A stretch of DNA of 64,000 bases, taken from assembly GCA_948099385.1 (NCBI GenBank), contig CANUEZ040000207.1:2073501-2137500 (forward strand), in the 5' to 3' direction. Below, one piece after another: positions 49,500 to 62,289 of this stretch. The notes below the pieces were generated by a model that was not told where the DNA came from, did not search any database, and was given only the letters and a program-made list of their open reading frames with translations. Numbering within the stretch: the stretch's first letter is position 1; each line of letters begins with the position of its first letter. Made by a program: the position numbers and the translations under genes. This DNA is from Fasciola hepatica. Its lineage: Eukaryota > Platyhelminthes > Trematoda > Plagiorchiida > Fasciolidae.

Positions 49500-50480
49500 T
49501 TTTTGGTAGTGTCTACATGTATGTAATCGGCTTATCCCGTGCAATGGTTCCAGAAGAAGAAACGCACATTAGCTTGTAAATCTTTCCTGATGAGCAATCG
49601 ATGGTTAAGTCATCGTTATTCAGTTGCTGGCCAATAGAATTTTGTCTAATCTCAATCGTTAACTTTATGCCTTCAGATGAACAAAATAAAATTCGTGGTG
49701 CTTCAAACGTCTAACGACCGCATACATTTACAAGTAGAACCGGTAAATACTGAGTCCTGTCACCTCTGATTTTCACATGGGAAGCAATTTTGTTGGAATT
49801 GTGGTGCGGATTTGGGACATTTTGCGAATCCGTACCGTCTTCCGTTGTGGGCAAAACACTCGACTGATTTTATATTCTCTCAATTGGTTGCCAACGCCTA
49901 CAAAACCAATCGCATGATGTACACCCAACGCAATAGAGTTGTGATATAAGTGAATTAGTATAGAGACAAGGTAGGAATATCAAAGGAATTATCGATCTAA
50001 GAGGCTGCACCCGACTATACTCGAACGGGGCGGTTGGAAATATATCACAACTCGAAGAATCCTGAAGCTCTTGGACTTGGTTTACATTGTAGGTATCAAT
50101 CTCAAACGGCTTTTCTAATAAAACAGATCAAGAAACGAGTGCTGAAGTATCTGTAGGAGGCTGACACTGCAGACGAGCTAAACTGTCCTAAAGTGTTCCG
50201 TCCAGTCATCGAGACGACACTGCTGATTGTGAATTAGCGAAACGTCAGGTTCACACATCGCTTAAATCACACCTAATGGCTCCCTGCATGTGACACGAAT
50301 GAGGTAGAATAGCTTACGGGGATCTCCCATCCACGACGCACGTTGTGACCAACGGTATTCGTGATCACTGTGTAGACTTGCAATCAGAGTTTCATTATAT
50401 TTCCTTCCAGCCAAGATTCACTCGTCTGACTTCAGCTTTCTATGACACGTTTTCACAGCAACACACCACATTCAAATAAT
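49500..50480. other. no supported gene
   Basis: Only short frames. No recognised repeat. Confidence 0.45.
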
Positions 50481-50483
50481 CGG

Positions 50484-50720
50484 CATTTCAATAAGGTTTT
50501 GATGTGATCCAAATGGGAAAAGTCTTTGGCCTCGGCGGGATACGAACCCACACGTGGTCAACACCCTCGCTTTAGTACCGCGAGTGCTCTACCAGCTGAG
50601 CTACGAGGCCACGCCGGAGGACCTTCGACTTTCTGCATATGGATCACAGTAGACTTTTCACATTTGGATCACCTCAAAACATTATCAAAATCTGCCAGCC
50701 ATCAATACATTTCAATAAGG
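50484..50720 (-). mobile_element. tRNA-derived element with inverted arms and short direct repeats
   Basis: The 13-mer CATTTCAATAAGG occurs at 50484-50496 and again at 50708-50720, both on the plus strand, like a target-site duplication. Inside, 50491-50527 and 50651-50685 are inverted copies with 32 of 35 positions identical (core GTGATCCAAATG against CATTTGGATCAC). Between the arms lies a nearly complete tRNA-like cloverleaf on the minus strand. Either a SINE inserted beside an opposed copy of its own tail, or a hairpin-forming unit built around a tRNA-like core. Confidence 0.65.
50528..50610 (-). other. tRNA-like sequence with long variable arm (tRNA pseudogene or SINE head)
   Basis: Read on the minus strand this 83-nt unit folds as a tRNA: 7-bp acceptor stem GGCCTCG/CGAGGCC, TA linker, D arm GCTC-AGCTGGTA-GAGC, anticodon stem CTCGC/GCGAG, a 14-nt variable region (class II length), and T arm GTGGG-TTCGTAT-CCCGC. 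The anticodon loop is 9 nt (GGTACTAAA) instead of 7, so a normal anticodon is not defined; if G and A close the loop the triplet would be ACT. Stem pairing is otherwise intact, which suggests recent origin, but the loop argues against a working tRNA. Confidence 0.75.
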
Positions 50721-50724
50721 ATCA

Positions 50725-51480
50725 AGTGACTTTCCATCTTAACTACACTACCTATTTATTTCACTTCACACACACATACAATGGGGGGATTTTAATAATG
50801 GCACTCGTGTAGTACTACGTTGTGTGACTGACTGACGTTCGGCATGGTGGACTTTCAACTATTCTGTTCGTGGTTAGAATCTTGCTCCCACCGATGGTCC
50901 TATTCCCCATTTGGTAGTCTCAAGTTGACCTCAACCCCTTCCTGAAATTGTGTACCATTATTATACAATACCGTGAAGTGGATAAAAAGACACAATTATT
51001 AAAAAGATGCAATTTGAACACTGAACTTGTTAGTCGCATCCCTTGCGATTTTCTCCAGAAAAGGTATTTGCTATTTGACCTTAGTTGCTATGGGATCTGC
51101 AAAGCCTTACAAAAGTGATGTGTTACCAAGTCGCGTACGAGTCTGAGTTCTAGACTTCAAAACACTCCACTCGTTTCTATAGGATTCAACAGCAAGAATA
51201 TGGACTTGGCTGAAGTAACTCGGCTTGCGAGTGATTCTATGCTACGAAAACCTACCACTATCGACTGACAATAGGCTCCATCGTAAATGATTACAACCCC
51301 ACTCAGTTCTCTTAGTGTGCACAAGACTTTAGACAACTATTGGTTGCACTCTCAATTTGTATTATATCCATGCTTTGATTTCAATATTCACTACAGCCCG
51401 CTCATTCATGGCTCCAATGATGTGAATTGGTCGTTCTCATGACAACCCGTTCACCAAGGAACAATATTCCAAGATTTTTG
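50725..51480. other. no supported gene
   Basis: No open frame or repeat of note. Confidence 0.45.
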
Positions 51481-51482
51481 TA

Positions 51483-51516
51483 TAATATATATACATATAT
51501 ATATATATATATATTT
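51483..51516. repeat. short interrupted TA tract
   Basis: About 13 imperfect TA units (ATATATATACATATATATAT...). It borders the transposase fragment on its lower-coordinate side. Confidence 0.85.
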
Positions 51517-51849
51517 ATAATGATCGAAATTCGCTTTATTGATTCAGATGACGGAACGGTTTGCGGTCTCAAAATTTAACAATTTTCTAGCCTAAGATTT
51601 ATACTGACTTTTGTTTCTATCATTATTCGAACGAACAAGTACCGGACTCACTGATTTATTGGTTATCAACCTCCCATCTAAGTTCCGACTGATGGTGCAA
51701 ATACTGACAGCTTTTTCGTATTTTCCACTGATCCGCATTATGATTTCATCCACCGTGATCGGTACATCTCTAGGTATACACTTCAAAATTTCATTTAATG
51801 AAAAATTCAAAAAGCATTCCGCCTCTTCCTCTGTGGAGTTCGGAGTCAA
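51505..51849 (-). pseudogene. Tc1/IS630-type transposase N-terminal fragment
   Basis: A minus-strand frame of 85 codons (51849-51592): ITVDEIIMRISGKYEKAVSI, then CTISRNLDGRLITNKSVSPV and RSNNDRNKSQYKS. This follows the pattern 'TL-EI---L---GI-VS--TISR-LDG-LIT-K---P---RN---K--R-EY', the helix-turn-helix and linker of Tc1/IS630-like transposases. After stops, KLLNFETANRSVI-INKANF (to about 51510) occupies the place of the 'LLN----N-IYIDE-GFN' catalytic block, with the first Asp lost. The element is broken and ends at a TA tract. It is a different lineage from the Tc1-like relic at 3 kb, judging by its wording. Confidence 0.6.
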
Positions 51850-52339
51850 TTGACCATTTAGTGATCGTACCCAAGAATGAGCTGTTTTATGTTCGACTCC
51901 ACAAATTGCAGCAACATTTTACCAATGTTCTCCCTCATTGTATGCATCAACGAATCGCGTGTGTAGTTCAAGTTCAAATGGTGCATACAAGGCTTGCTGA
52001 TGTTGTAATTCACAGCCTCACAGACCCTCTTAACTAAGATAAACGGTGTACAATATACACGAATATTTACTGACCCTTTCAGTTGGAGGAAATTTGCCCG
52101 GTAAACGGATTCTTCACTTATCTCAGTGATTCGGATGAAGCATATTACGTGATAAGGTTGTGAGACATAGACTGTTGTGGTTGTGCAAAGAAAAAAGGAG
52201 ATTGGAGCTGATAAAATATGAGGTATATGTCAATTTGCTGGCTTTCTCGACGAACTTCGTTTGGGTGACCGTTGACGCCCAACATATAAACCCACTACTC
52301 TTCACCACCTAAACGTGCATCCAATGTATAGAAGCCAAT

Positions 52340-53320
52340 CAGGTACACTTACACGTCAGAATCAATCCACTAAGCCTCAGTTCATTTACGGATCTGAATC
52401 GATCACAGAATATTGCTTTCACGAAATCAGTAAGTAAGATGTCTGTGGATGTATACTGTTGGTCACAAAATACAAAATACGTGCTCTCAAATCTTGCACC
52501 CGCGAGTCTGTATATTTTGACTTCCGAAGTGTTGCCTAATTGCCACTCAAAGTTCGAACTGAACTGCAGTGTATTACTTGTATGTCCCGATAGTATTTTA
52601 TAACCACAAGACAACGGTGAGGACTGATTGAAATTCGGGTACATTTGCTCTATTATAACCGCACTACAATTCCCTTTTCCCAACGATAATCTTGAAGTCA
52701 CTGTGTGACACCAAAGTGGTTTCACGTTCACTGGCCAATTTGCCCACTTGGAACGAGTGAGCATATACGGAATACTTGGTCAGAGTTTGCTCAAAATTTC
52801 TCACTGAAAAACGGAACATTTCTTGCATATTTTCCCTCATTTCAAGGCTGAGCTGCAAGAGGTGCCATCCATCTGGGTCAGAATATTGAAGATCATTTAT
52901 TCTGTGTGTGGTGATGAGAATGATGTCATCAGTTCTGTTTCGTTTTGGTAAATTATTCCACTGTGTCTGTTGCACAATTTCGTAATTTAAATCATTCTCT
53001 CCAGAGCGGCAAATACAGACGCGAGATAGATGATAGATCATTTCTAGATCCCACTTCCACAGAGTGATATGTCATATGCACAGTATGCGCACAAGCTCGC
53101 AAAGAATACATCACACAAAGAGAGAACGGGATCCACAAACCGAAATGCACACACAAAATCTGCATACACTCCTCCCATAGATTCAATTTTCGTCTTACTT
53201 AGGCGTGAAATCTCTTGTGCACTGAAATAATCATTCATTCGTATTTTCCTACATTTCCATACATTTTAGCATCCTTAAACCTCATTCCTTTAGATTATTA
53301 TCTGCGGCATTCAAACTCTC
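52340..53320 (-). repeat. unknown three-member family, copy C (best preserved)
   Basis: Minus-strand frames: 53238-53044 (FSAQEISRLSKTKIESMGGV), 53041-52664 (125 codons; IYHLSRVCICRSGENDLNYE to FQVGKLASERETTLVSH) and 52764-52339 (141 codons; EQMYPNFNQSSPLSCGYKIL, then FEWQLGNTSEVKIYRLAG, TYFVFCDQQYTSTDILLTD). The last two overlap in different frames. Copies A and B align to separate parts. Cys, Trp and Gly usage looks protein-like, and alignment with A preserves frame over several blocks, but no known domain is recognised. It may be an unrecognised mobile element or a duplicated multi-exon gene. Confidence 0.65.
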
Positions 53321-53349
53321 TTGTTCCATCTTCTGATCGAACAATGGTT

Positions 53350-56300
53350 GGCATAAAATAGACTGCGTATCTAGGTTGCATTGAACTTCACTCAGTAAGC
53401 TGAATGATTTTGTTGTGGTCCACACAAATGATTTCTCTCCGGGAACCTGTCATTCGTATCTGATTTCTTCGAGTAGAGTACTGACGTAGGGTCCGTTGTG
53501 ATAGACTGCTCCTTCTTTGATTTACTGGTTGGACAGTATTATTACAAACTTATCATGCTGTTCATATGCTCTTCCTTTCATTCTACGGAAGTCATTCACC
53601 TTCTCTGAATTGAACAATCTGTAAACGTCATAATCCTTGATCGTTGACACCATGTTTCGTAACATACATCTAATTATTATCACAATCACACGTCAGGGTT
53701 GTGAAATTATTTGAAATTGGAAAAGGCTACCAGGCCTTCCAGTGAATGATTATTCGGACTCGTAATGCTGCACAAAATGTAGCTTTTTGACTGGTTGCTT
53801 TATTAGTCCGAAGCGATTTCTTCTAGAAAGTGTTTTGACCAGATAGTTGTCGGAGTTTCTCACGGCTGGCTAGCCTCAACGGGTATGAAAGTAAAGCGGC
53901 TTATTCATGAACAAACAGTCTAGACAAGCCCAATCTCTGATGGGGAAAAAAGTGATATGGAGAGACATTATACTTTGGAATGTCAAATCAGATCTGTTCA
54001 GCTCACCAACCACGGTAAACAGTGGATATTCGGTTTGTCATGTCTTGAAATATGCAGTGGATGCATTAGAATAAATGATGCAACGTAAACAGATTTGTGG
54101 CGAATATGAACAACGATTATCTTGGAGTTTCATTGCATGTGCAGTAAAGTTACGTCCAGATTCTACTGTCCAATTCTTTAAATGTTCTCGCTCATTTTTC
54201 AAAATGGCTTGGAGATAACTGAGTTAACTTTTCAACCACCAGTATGTCAGTAGACACGAGAAAACCTCACGAATATTTGGGACAGCTAATCAGTCATGAA
54301 GTTTTGTAAGAAGGTGCAAACTCAAGCTGCAAATGAAGATAACATTTTGAGTAAATTCAGTGACATTTCTAGCCCCGGTGTGCTCTGAGGTGCAAAGTTT
54401 ATCGGATAAAATCTCATTTGTGACATTTTGTTCACATGAACACATCGACGATGGCATCACGCACATCCACACTCAGAAGGAACTCACGGGCACTTGGTTT
54501 GCAAGCCCAAGAAAACTTTGCAGTTTGTTTATCACAAATTGTTCCCCGATCATTGGGCTAATCTCGGAATCTGTTGGGTACTTTTTAGCACGGGTGCTGC
54601 AGAATAATATCGTACTCCGGGGACCTGGCTTTGAAAATGCAGGCAAATTTCGTCGGATGTCTATCCGGGATGTGTCAAAACTACCTCCATTGGATTTATT
54701 GATTGGTTCATATTCACCTAAAAATCGCAGACTTCAAAAACCAGATTTGGAATCCTTGCTCAACCAAGATTGATCTCAACTGTATTTACGGTACAGTGAA
54801 ATGTATATTCACGTATCTAGTGCGGGTAATGGACAATCTAAACGACACACAAATGGATAACAATGTTTATTAAGTGCACCAAATAAATCCCTTGATTCGT
54901 TAGTGATATGAGAAAGCTTTGCGTATTGTATGACGGTATAGATAGCCAGCACCACGTGACCAATTAGGGGTCAAATTCAAGCTTATCGGGTCAAAATGAA
55001 TCGTTCAAGGTTGTGGGCAGTGTCGATAGTTAAAATGCACTCTATGCAGCAGGTAAGAATCCAAGAAACGTTTGTGAATAAGAAAGAGCTTTGAATTGAT
55101 GATGCTTCAGATTACTATTCAAACAAGAACTTAAGTGGAACGCTGCTCAATAATGTGATGAGATTCAATACCGTTTGGAAGATCGACATCACTAAAATTC
55201 CCAGTGTTTCCCTAAAAAGAACATAAAAATGAGTAAAATGTGCAAAATAAATGTTGATGGACAGAAATGGTTGCATGAACCAGGCTTCGGCTCATCGATA
55301 TGAGACAGCTGATACCACGGAGCAGAGTAAGAGAAAAAAATATTGAATAACGGTGTTAGGCCAATAAACGTGGTAAAGTTTGAGTGCACGTGGTCCTACT
55401 GCAGACTCTTGCAATTTCGCGAATAGCTCATCCACATATTGCACGAAAGTTTACTGGAAATAAATTTAACGACTTTTCTTGAAGGTGATTCCATAACAGT
55501 GGTTTTCCACAACAGACCCTGGATTTCTAGATTAGATTTGACAAGCAACAGTTATGAAATATGAAGGAATGGCAATACATCTATCTGTCGGTTTGCTCAA
55601 CACGTGGGTTCTCATTAACATACCATGCAAAAGTACATCAAATCTGTTTAAAAATAACCAAAATATTATGTCTATTCTAGATGTAACAGCCAGTGGCCAC
55701 AACTCCAAAAGCGTTGCGGTCTCCAACATAACTACGGAAACAACAGTATGTACAACTGTAGCGTATGTTCAAATTATAGTCCACGTTTTGCAAAGAGTAT
55801 TTGTGGAAACTTTTGCAGATAGCCTAATATGTAACCATCAAGTACTCCGGCCATGACTTCCACCTAAAACGCTGCTGGTTCCAAAATGTTATGGAGAAAT
55901 ATTCATCAGAATTAACTTGGAGCCGTGAAGCGCGGCACGAATCATTCGATTCAGTGCATAACTCAACTAGATGATAGTCGTTGAAGAAAAAATCCCTTTG
56001 CGAAGCTTGATGTGAAGAAAATGGTCAGAACAAGTCACTAATTCATGACCTGTGTAATAATTCAGTAGCTTGCATGCCGCTTTTTTACTGTGCCAATCGC
56101 GTACGTCAAGAAGAAGAATCCCGATCCTGACGAATAGACAAAGACATTCTACTTGAAGCTGCGATCGCACTGAAACGGACCACATCTGAGGTTTTCCCTG
56201 GTAATTATTTAAACAGCTACCAATAAACCAAAATGGTCTCACTTTACTGTATATGCAAATTTGGAGCATTACCCTTCAATCCAGAGTAAATTGCATAGTT

Positions 56301-59300
56301 GAACGCAGTCTCCCCATCAAGGATCACACACTAGAACGTGAGACATTCAATAGGTATATGATTTATTATGAAAACTAACATAAGGTGGAAATAAGCTCGT
56401 TTTGAGCGACACATATTCCTATTCCATAAGAATAATGGTAAGTGAATAAAGCAAATAAGTCGGAATAGGGCTATACGTCAAAATTAATGGCAAAGGAGAG
56501 ACTAAATTTCACATGAATGGCCCATATTTACATGCTTTTTTGTCCCACTTTCGGATGAGGGCATCGGAATCATTTCCGTCAACATCTCATACTACTTATA
56601 TCTGATGTTGATAGTTTTAAAAGCCGCCATGTGATTCCAAAGGGATACAAAACTGAATGGTTCATGAAAACTTCGGAAGACAGTGAGTGCTTGAATAATT
56701 CGAAGCAAATCAAATGTAAGAGGCAAGTCCCCAATAATTGCGCCCAAGGGAAACCTGGACAGTAGATGCTACATTTTGCTTCATTGGGCTTCAGTGTGAT
56801 CAACTCTTCACAATATAAATTGGTCAGGTATTCAGACCAGTTGCTCAAAGCAGTCAAACACTTATTGAGTCAGCTTTACGTGAAAAACAGTGTTGGACTG
56901 TATGGATTACATAAGAAAGGAAAAATAATTTGGAGCACTACCTTGAATTGAATGGGCGGAAGAAACGGTACTTTGGATGTTTCTGCCATGTACTCTACAT
57001 GCTGTACTTTAATTTCCGTATCGAGTGAACCGGAAAAAGAAGGCATCGTATTGCTGACGATGCATTGTTATTCAGACTCTGCACTCAAGAACTTCATCTC
57101 ATCATCTACTAATGTAATTTTATCGGTTCAGAATTTCTTCAAACAACCAGAATCATTATGAACATGTGAACAACTTCCATGATTGCAGCATAGTTTTGGA
57201 AATGTTTAGCCAAATATTGTCGGAAAATTGTGCGAAGTGAAAATTCTGGTTTGAATATTGGAAACGTATCGGGAAGAGTACGCTATTGGCCGTGTATTGG
57301 TTCCACTGCAAGAGTGGTTTTACATCACATAGCTATCAGACTGCGACTGAAATGTGGTCTTCGAAACGAAAATCCCGGTCTGTGGCACCGGTGTTCTTGT
57401 CGTAACACCCATTTATCTAACAAGAGTAATTTTCAAATGAGCAGATTTCAAATCACAATCTGTACAACTCGAAGGGCTTGATTCAGCGAATTCAGGTCAT
57501 TACTCAAGAATGGTGGTGACTCCACAACAATATCAGTAATATCAAGCAAAGTGGGTGAAAAAACAAAGGTTGATGTTTGGAACAGGCGTTCAAAAACAAA
57601 TGACTACAGCTTAAACGGGTATTGTGGGGTACGCCTCCATCAGGAATTTGATGCTGTTTCCTTGGATCTGAAGCAAATGAGCCCAAAAGTAAATCAACGC
57701 GATCAAGAAATGGTTCGAAAAGCTTGAGTTTTCCCCGCACTTCTACTTTTAAATACCTCGGTCAACTGTTGCGTCAAACATCTTTTACTTACAAAGGATA
57801 ACCCGAGAGAAGTGGTTTACCGTCAAAAATTTCGGAAATGCTAATAATGCCAGCGAGGGAAAATGGGCCATACAGGTCGGAAATAGGGTGTTTCCAGTAA
57901 GTGACTTCAAGTCTGTTTAACGTTTCTTAAGGACTGGCACTTCGCCAATAGACGGTTTCATTTTTTTAGAAGGTAGTATGATAGTCAAGCAGGCAAACAA
58001 TACTTCTTTGCCTGTATTTAACCAAAAGGAAGATTGCAGTGAACTAACAGGTCTGAGAGGTCAATCAATTTTCAGTTGTCGTCTGGACCTAATCGACAAA
58101 AATGTTTTATTATCAGACTAACCACTCAACAACAGGTGGGCCAAGGTGTGTGTGGACCAGAACTTCGATAAGACTACCACGCATAGTACATAAACTGTCT
58201 TTCTCTGCTAATAAATCGGGATGATTTGAGGGCAGCTGAGTATTTGCACTACGTTCAGGGAGACAGAACGAAACACTTTGCTAGTGAAAAGCGAAACGAA
58301 AGGTCAGACTCTCATTCCATATCATTCATCCTCACACTGTTTTGTTAATGACCGGAAAGCCACACGTGTCGTATATGGCAATCTCGGAGTAGAAATAATG
58401 TTAAGTAAACTAGAAGCTGGAATACGAGAATGAAGACAAGCATGTCTGTTGGAACAATCGTCGAATCCTGAACTCAATTAATTACGGATGTGGTTAGAAA
58501 TTTTCATTATACGATTCAGCTGGATCCTCGGTCCAGTGCACTTCGTGACACCGTATGCCACATCAAAATTAGGGGCATTTTGACACATTTGTTTGTCCAT
58601 TTGGAAAATGTATGTGACAACAGCACGCGACTAACCTATCGTTGTTACTTAGTTTTTGGCTACTGGCAATATTGTCAGTAGTAAAACCTGGAATACGACC
58701 AATGTGAGATGTCATCTGATTAGGCTACCGTAGGTTACCTTTCTCAAGGCACTTTACAATCAAATGTCTCTGAGGGTTCAGTTACCAGCCGAAAAGTGGA
58801 GCTATAATTATCCGTCTACAATGCCGCTGGGCTGAAATTACATATTCTCGTCTAACACGCCACATGGCATATCGGTTTTCAATACACTCCGTACCTCTTT
58901 CGGGCCTGACATACTGACCGAACGGTGCTTCCGTAATTCTCGAAGGTAAGCTTAGCAATTAGACTGTTTGATGACATATCAGTAACAAATTAAATCTTTT
59001 ACCACTCCATTTTTTATATATAAAGAGTTCTACAAATAACTCATGGTCAATAATGCTCTACCAAGTGCTATAAACCAAAGGTTTGTGAGATGAAGTTACG
59101 GTTAGGACCGAATCTCATTCAAGGATGTCCATCCACAAGATTTCACTATTAAGCTGGAATAGAGGTAGTCGTTGTGACATGTTTGGTTCCAACAATCACG
59201 TAATTATTAACCGCAGACAGGAACTAACAACCATACTCTATGGATAATATATGCACACATATGGTGAAGCCATTGACCTGAAACCTAACAATATTCTTAA

Positions 59301-62285
59301 TACTGAATTACAGACAATAGAGTTCCTCTTTTGTTCAATGACGATAGTTTAAGGTAAAACAAATCATATACTTAACCTAGTCTTTGAGATTTCTCAGTGA
59401 CCTTCGAGTTACCACGGAATTAAATATACATGGTTCAATTGGCGTTATTTTTCACTGACTTTATGCTATGTGCTTGGAATCAGCAAATGTGTGCTACTGA
59501 TTGCTAGCTTGTGTGAACAATGTGGATTCAATCCTAGTAGTTTTTTGCACCTCTTCTGAATAATTAATAAATTGCTTGTGTGTTATTCCAAACAGGCTTA
59601 TTTTGAAGCAGAAACACAGATCAAACTAGCGGCAGCTGGTGAAGTCTTCCAATTCGGCATTGCTTTTTGTGCTCACTGGTGATGTTATCAGCGTGTGTTC
59701 TCGTCCCGTTGGAATCATCCTAATAATATACCTCATTGTGCAGTTATCATTTTTACACACTACCCGAAGTTCCCAAAATACCTCAGGCATTCCGTGTTAT
59801 CAGGCTATGGTAGAGTTACGGAGAAATTATCCCGACAAGAGTTTGGCAGATATAAAATACTAAAGCGGAAACAAAGTGGCATTACTGAGAAGCATCCAGC
59901 CGGCTGACAGGTAATTTTAGGTCATTTAGACCACAAAATGTATCAAAACCCATTACCTTCTCAATCAAATAGCTTTCGCTGTTGGGAAAGAATACAGGTC
60001 TGGTGATTTTCGCAAAAGTGGCCGAATTTTCTGCATTGGAAATTAAGATACTGTAAGAAACGGAGTGAACTCGATAAATATCACTTTCACCGGATTGACC
60101 GTGGTTATCGGTATCGGAATTGCGGAAGCTGCCTAGTCGCTTACATCAAAAGATCCTGCAGCAAGTCTTCAGAAAAGTTATTGTTGTATAGTACTAAACA
60201 GATTGCTTGCTTTTCTATGGAATTAAAACCATGATTCCTAAGCGAATGTCGATCGATTATCCCTATGAATGTCAATATTTCACAACCTTCCTCATCAAAT
60301 GACATTTCTGTATTCGCCGATATACTCACATCAGAAAAGGTAGAAACCATTGAAACCTTATTCGTCATAGCCTCTGGAGATTTTGACCAACTTGAGGTTA
60401 GTTTTAAAAGCTGCTTCGCTTTGTGATTATTTTGAGCTCGTATCCTCTTGGTGAATTTTCCGTCTCATTGATTTTTACCATTGGCTTACTTATTCTTGTT
60501 CCAAGAATTTAGTCGCTGACTACTTGAGATAGTTTTCCGCTCAAGAGAATTGCTTTACCGTACGCGTCGAGGTAAGACTGAGACGGAAATGTCTATTAAA
60601 GCGACCGGATAATTTTGAGAAGTGCCGACTACTGTAGTTCGTAAATCAGTGCATTTCTAGCTCGTACTTTTAGTAAAATTAACTTGGAGTACAAAGGGTT
60701 ATTGTTATTTCTGCCCACTTTGCGGATGTGAGGGTTATTTCATAGGTCCGATTCGAAACGTAGGCCTCGCCAATTATGACCTGATTGATGCAAGCCTTCA
60801 ACAGTCATGAGAGTGTTCTTATACGAAAACAACCGATCTTGTGAAAAACAATGGTGTAATACCAGGCAATCTGTGATTAGGTCTCTTGTGAAAGGAGCTG
60901 TTAGAAAGGTGCATCAAGATTCTTAGACAGAACGGGAGCTGTGAGCGATTCCAAGATTCACCGAGGCCATTTGTCGGGGAGTTGAATAGCTTTATCACGA
61001 GTGATTTTTCATCCTCCCAATTGTCTTTACTCATACGTGAAAAGAATGGACGACATCCGGTGTTTTGATTCATAATGAAACCCCTTCAATTTTATTTTCA
61101 TGGTGCCAATACAAAAATACTGCATACAAAGAGGAGGGGAAAATGTTTGTCAAATAAGCTATGTAAACATTGGTAACGAAATTATCAAATTCAAAGCAGA
61201 ATCCTGTGTCCACGTGTTCTCGTCACCGATGGTCCTGTTCCTTTTCCATGGGTCTTCAGTTTGCCATGATTCCCTATGAACACTTCATAAATTTGTGTAA
61301 GCTCGATGAAAAAGTAAAAGTACTATTGCGCCAGACTATGATTATGTGGGTGAGGGACTCGTGGATTACGAGGCCCGAATTCTTAGTTGTGGAAAGTGAA
61401 GTGCGTAAACTAGGTGTTATGTGTATTATTATTAGTCAAGTGCTAATGATTACATAAATTATTACATATAGTCTGTGGGCAGTCCAACCACAATATACGG
61501 TGCGTTCACCGGAAGTGGAACCATCCTCGGGAGAGTGGCCTTTCTGCAAATGCTACTGGAAACGATAGCAGTAGTTACCTGACTGTTTTGTCAGTAGGTT
61601 GACTTGTTTGGTGCTTGGATGGATTGTGAGTTGTTAGTTCGCTTGATCATATCACAATCTACCGCTGACTTACCAGTAAAGTACTGTTAAGAGTAAATAG
61701 ACATTGCAACACAAATAGCCCATGAAGACAGAAGAACTCCACTTTATCCGGTTCAGACAACAAAATTGGATAATATGAAAAATAGAATGAAGACGCGACA
61801 TGACGTGTTCGCGTTCCTCAAAATCTCCAACAGGAGTAAACAAGATTTGTAAGTCGCCCGAATTTCTAATTTATTGTGAGAAATTCGCACTGATTGACAA
61901 CACCATCATCAAATTCTGATGTACATAGAGCTGCAAGGTCAGATACGGAGGTCTATCTGAACGTCCTTACCTCCAACCGGTTTGGTTAACTGTACCAAAA
62001 CCATCACCTTCCACCAGTGAACACAAAAATGAACTAACTGAGAGTGTAATCTATGGATAGATTTGTAGCTAACATTGATTGAGAACATTATAATTGACTT
62101 AAACCTCCAATTTCACGATTTTTCCCACAACAGAGAAAAATCAATTCTGATGACAACCTTTTTGAATGGTGTAAATGCACGTGCAAAAGAATTACGAAAA
62201 AATTTAACAGGCAGCTGAAATTCCTAGAGGGATTGGACTTCTACAGTTTCTTCTCTCTTCGTGCAAATCAGAAAGCCGCGATACC
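53350..62285. other. about 9 kb without a supported gene
   Basis: The longest frame is 54360-54773 (plus, 137 codons, ending DLLIGSYSPKNRRLQKPDL), which is within chance expectation and unrecognised. At 56766-57161 two plus-strand frames are separated by a single stop (TGA); together they span 132 codons, but no family is evident. A short segment at 59597-59677 after the acceptor-like TATTCCAAACAG reads AYFEAETQIKLAAAGEVFQF and might be an exon, but its downstream border is weak. A minus frame 60368-60141 is acidic and unrecognised. Confidence 0.4.
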
Positions 62286-62289
62286 GTAG

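Noticed and set aside
50528..50610. Functional tRNA-Ser or tRNA-Leu gene
   Set aside because: The anticodon loop is 9 nt, and the unit sits inside inverted arms with target-duplication-like ends, which fits a tRNA-derived element better.
56766..57161. Beta-propeller-like exon pair (LYGLHKKGKIIWS)
   Set aside because: A single short motif, an in-frame stop between the halves and no splice borders; frame lengths are within chance.
59597..59677. Candidate exon AYFEAETQIKLAAAGEVFQF after an acceptor-like site
   Set aside because: Only the acceptor side is convincing; the downstream border (GTGATG) is weak and no family match is known to me.
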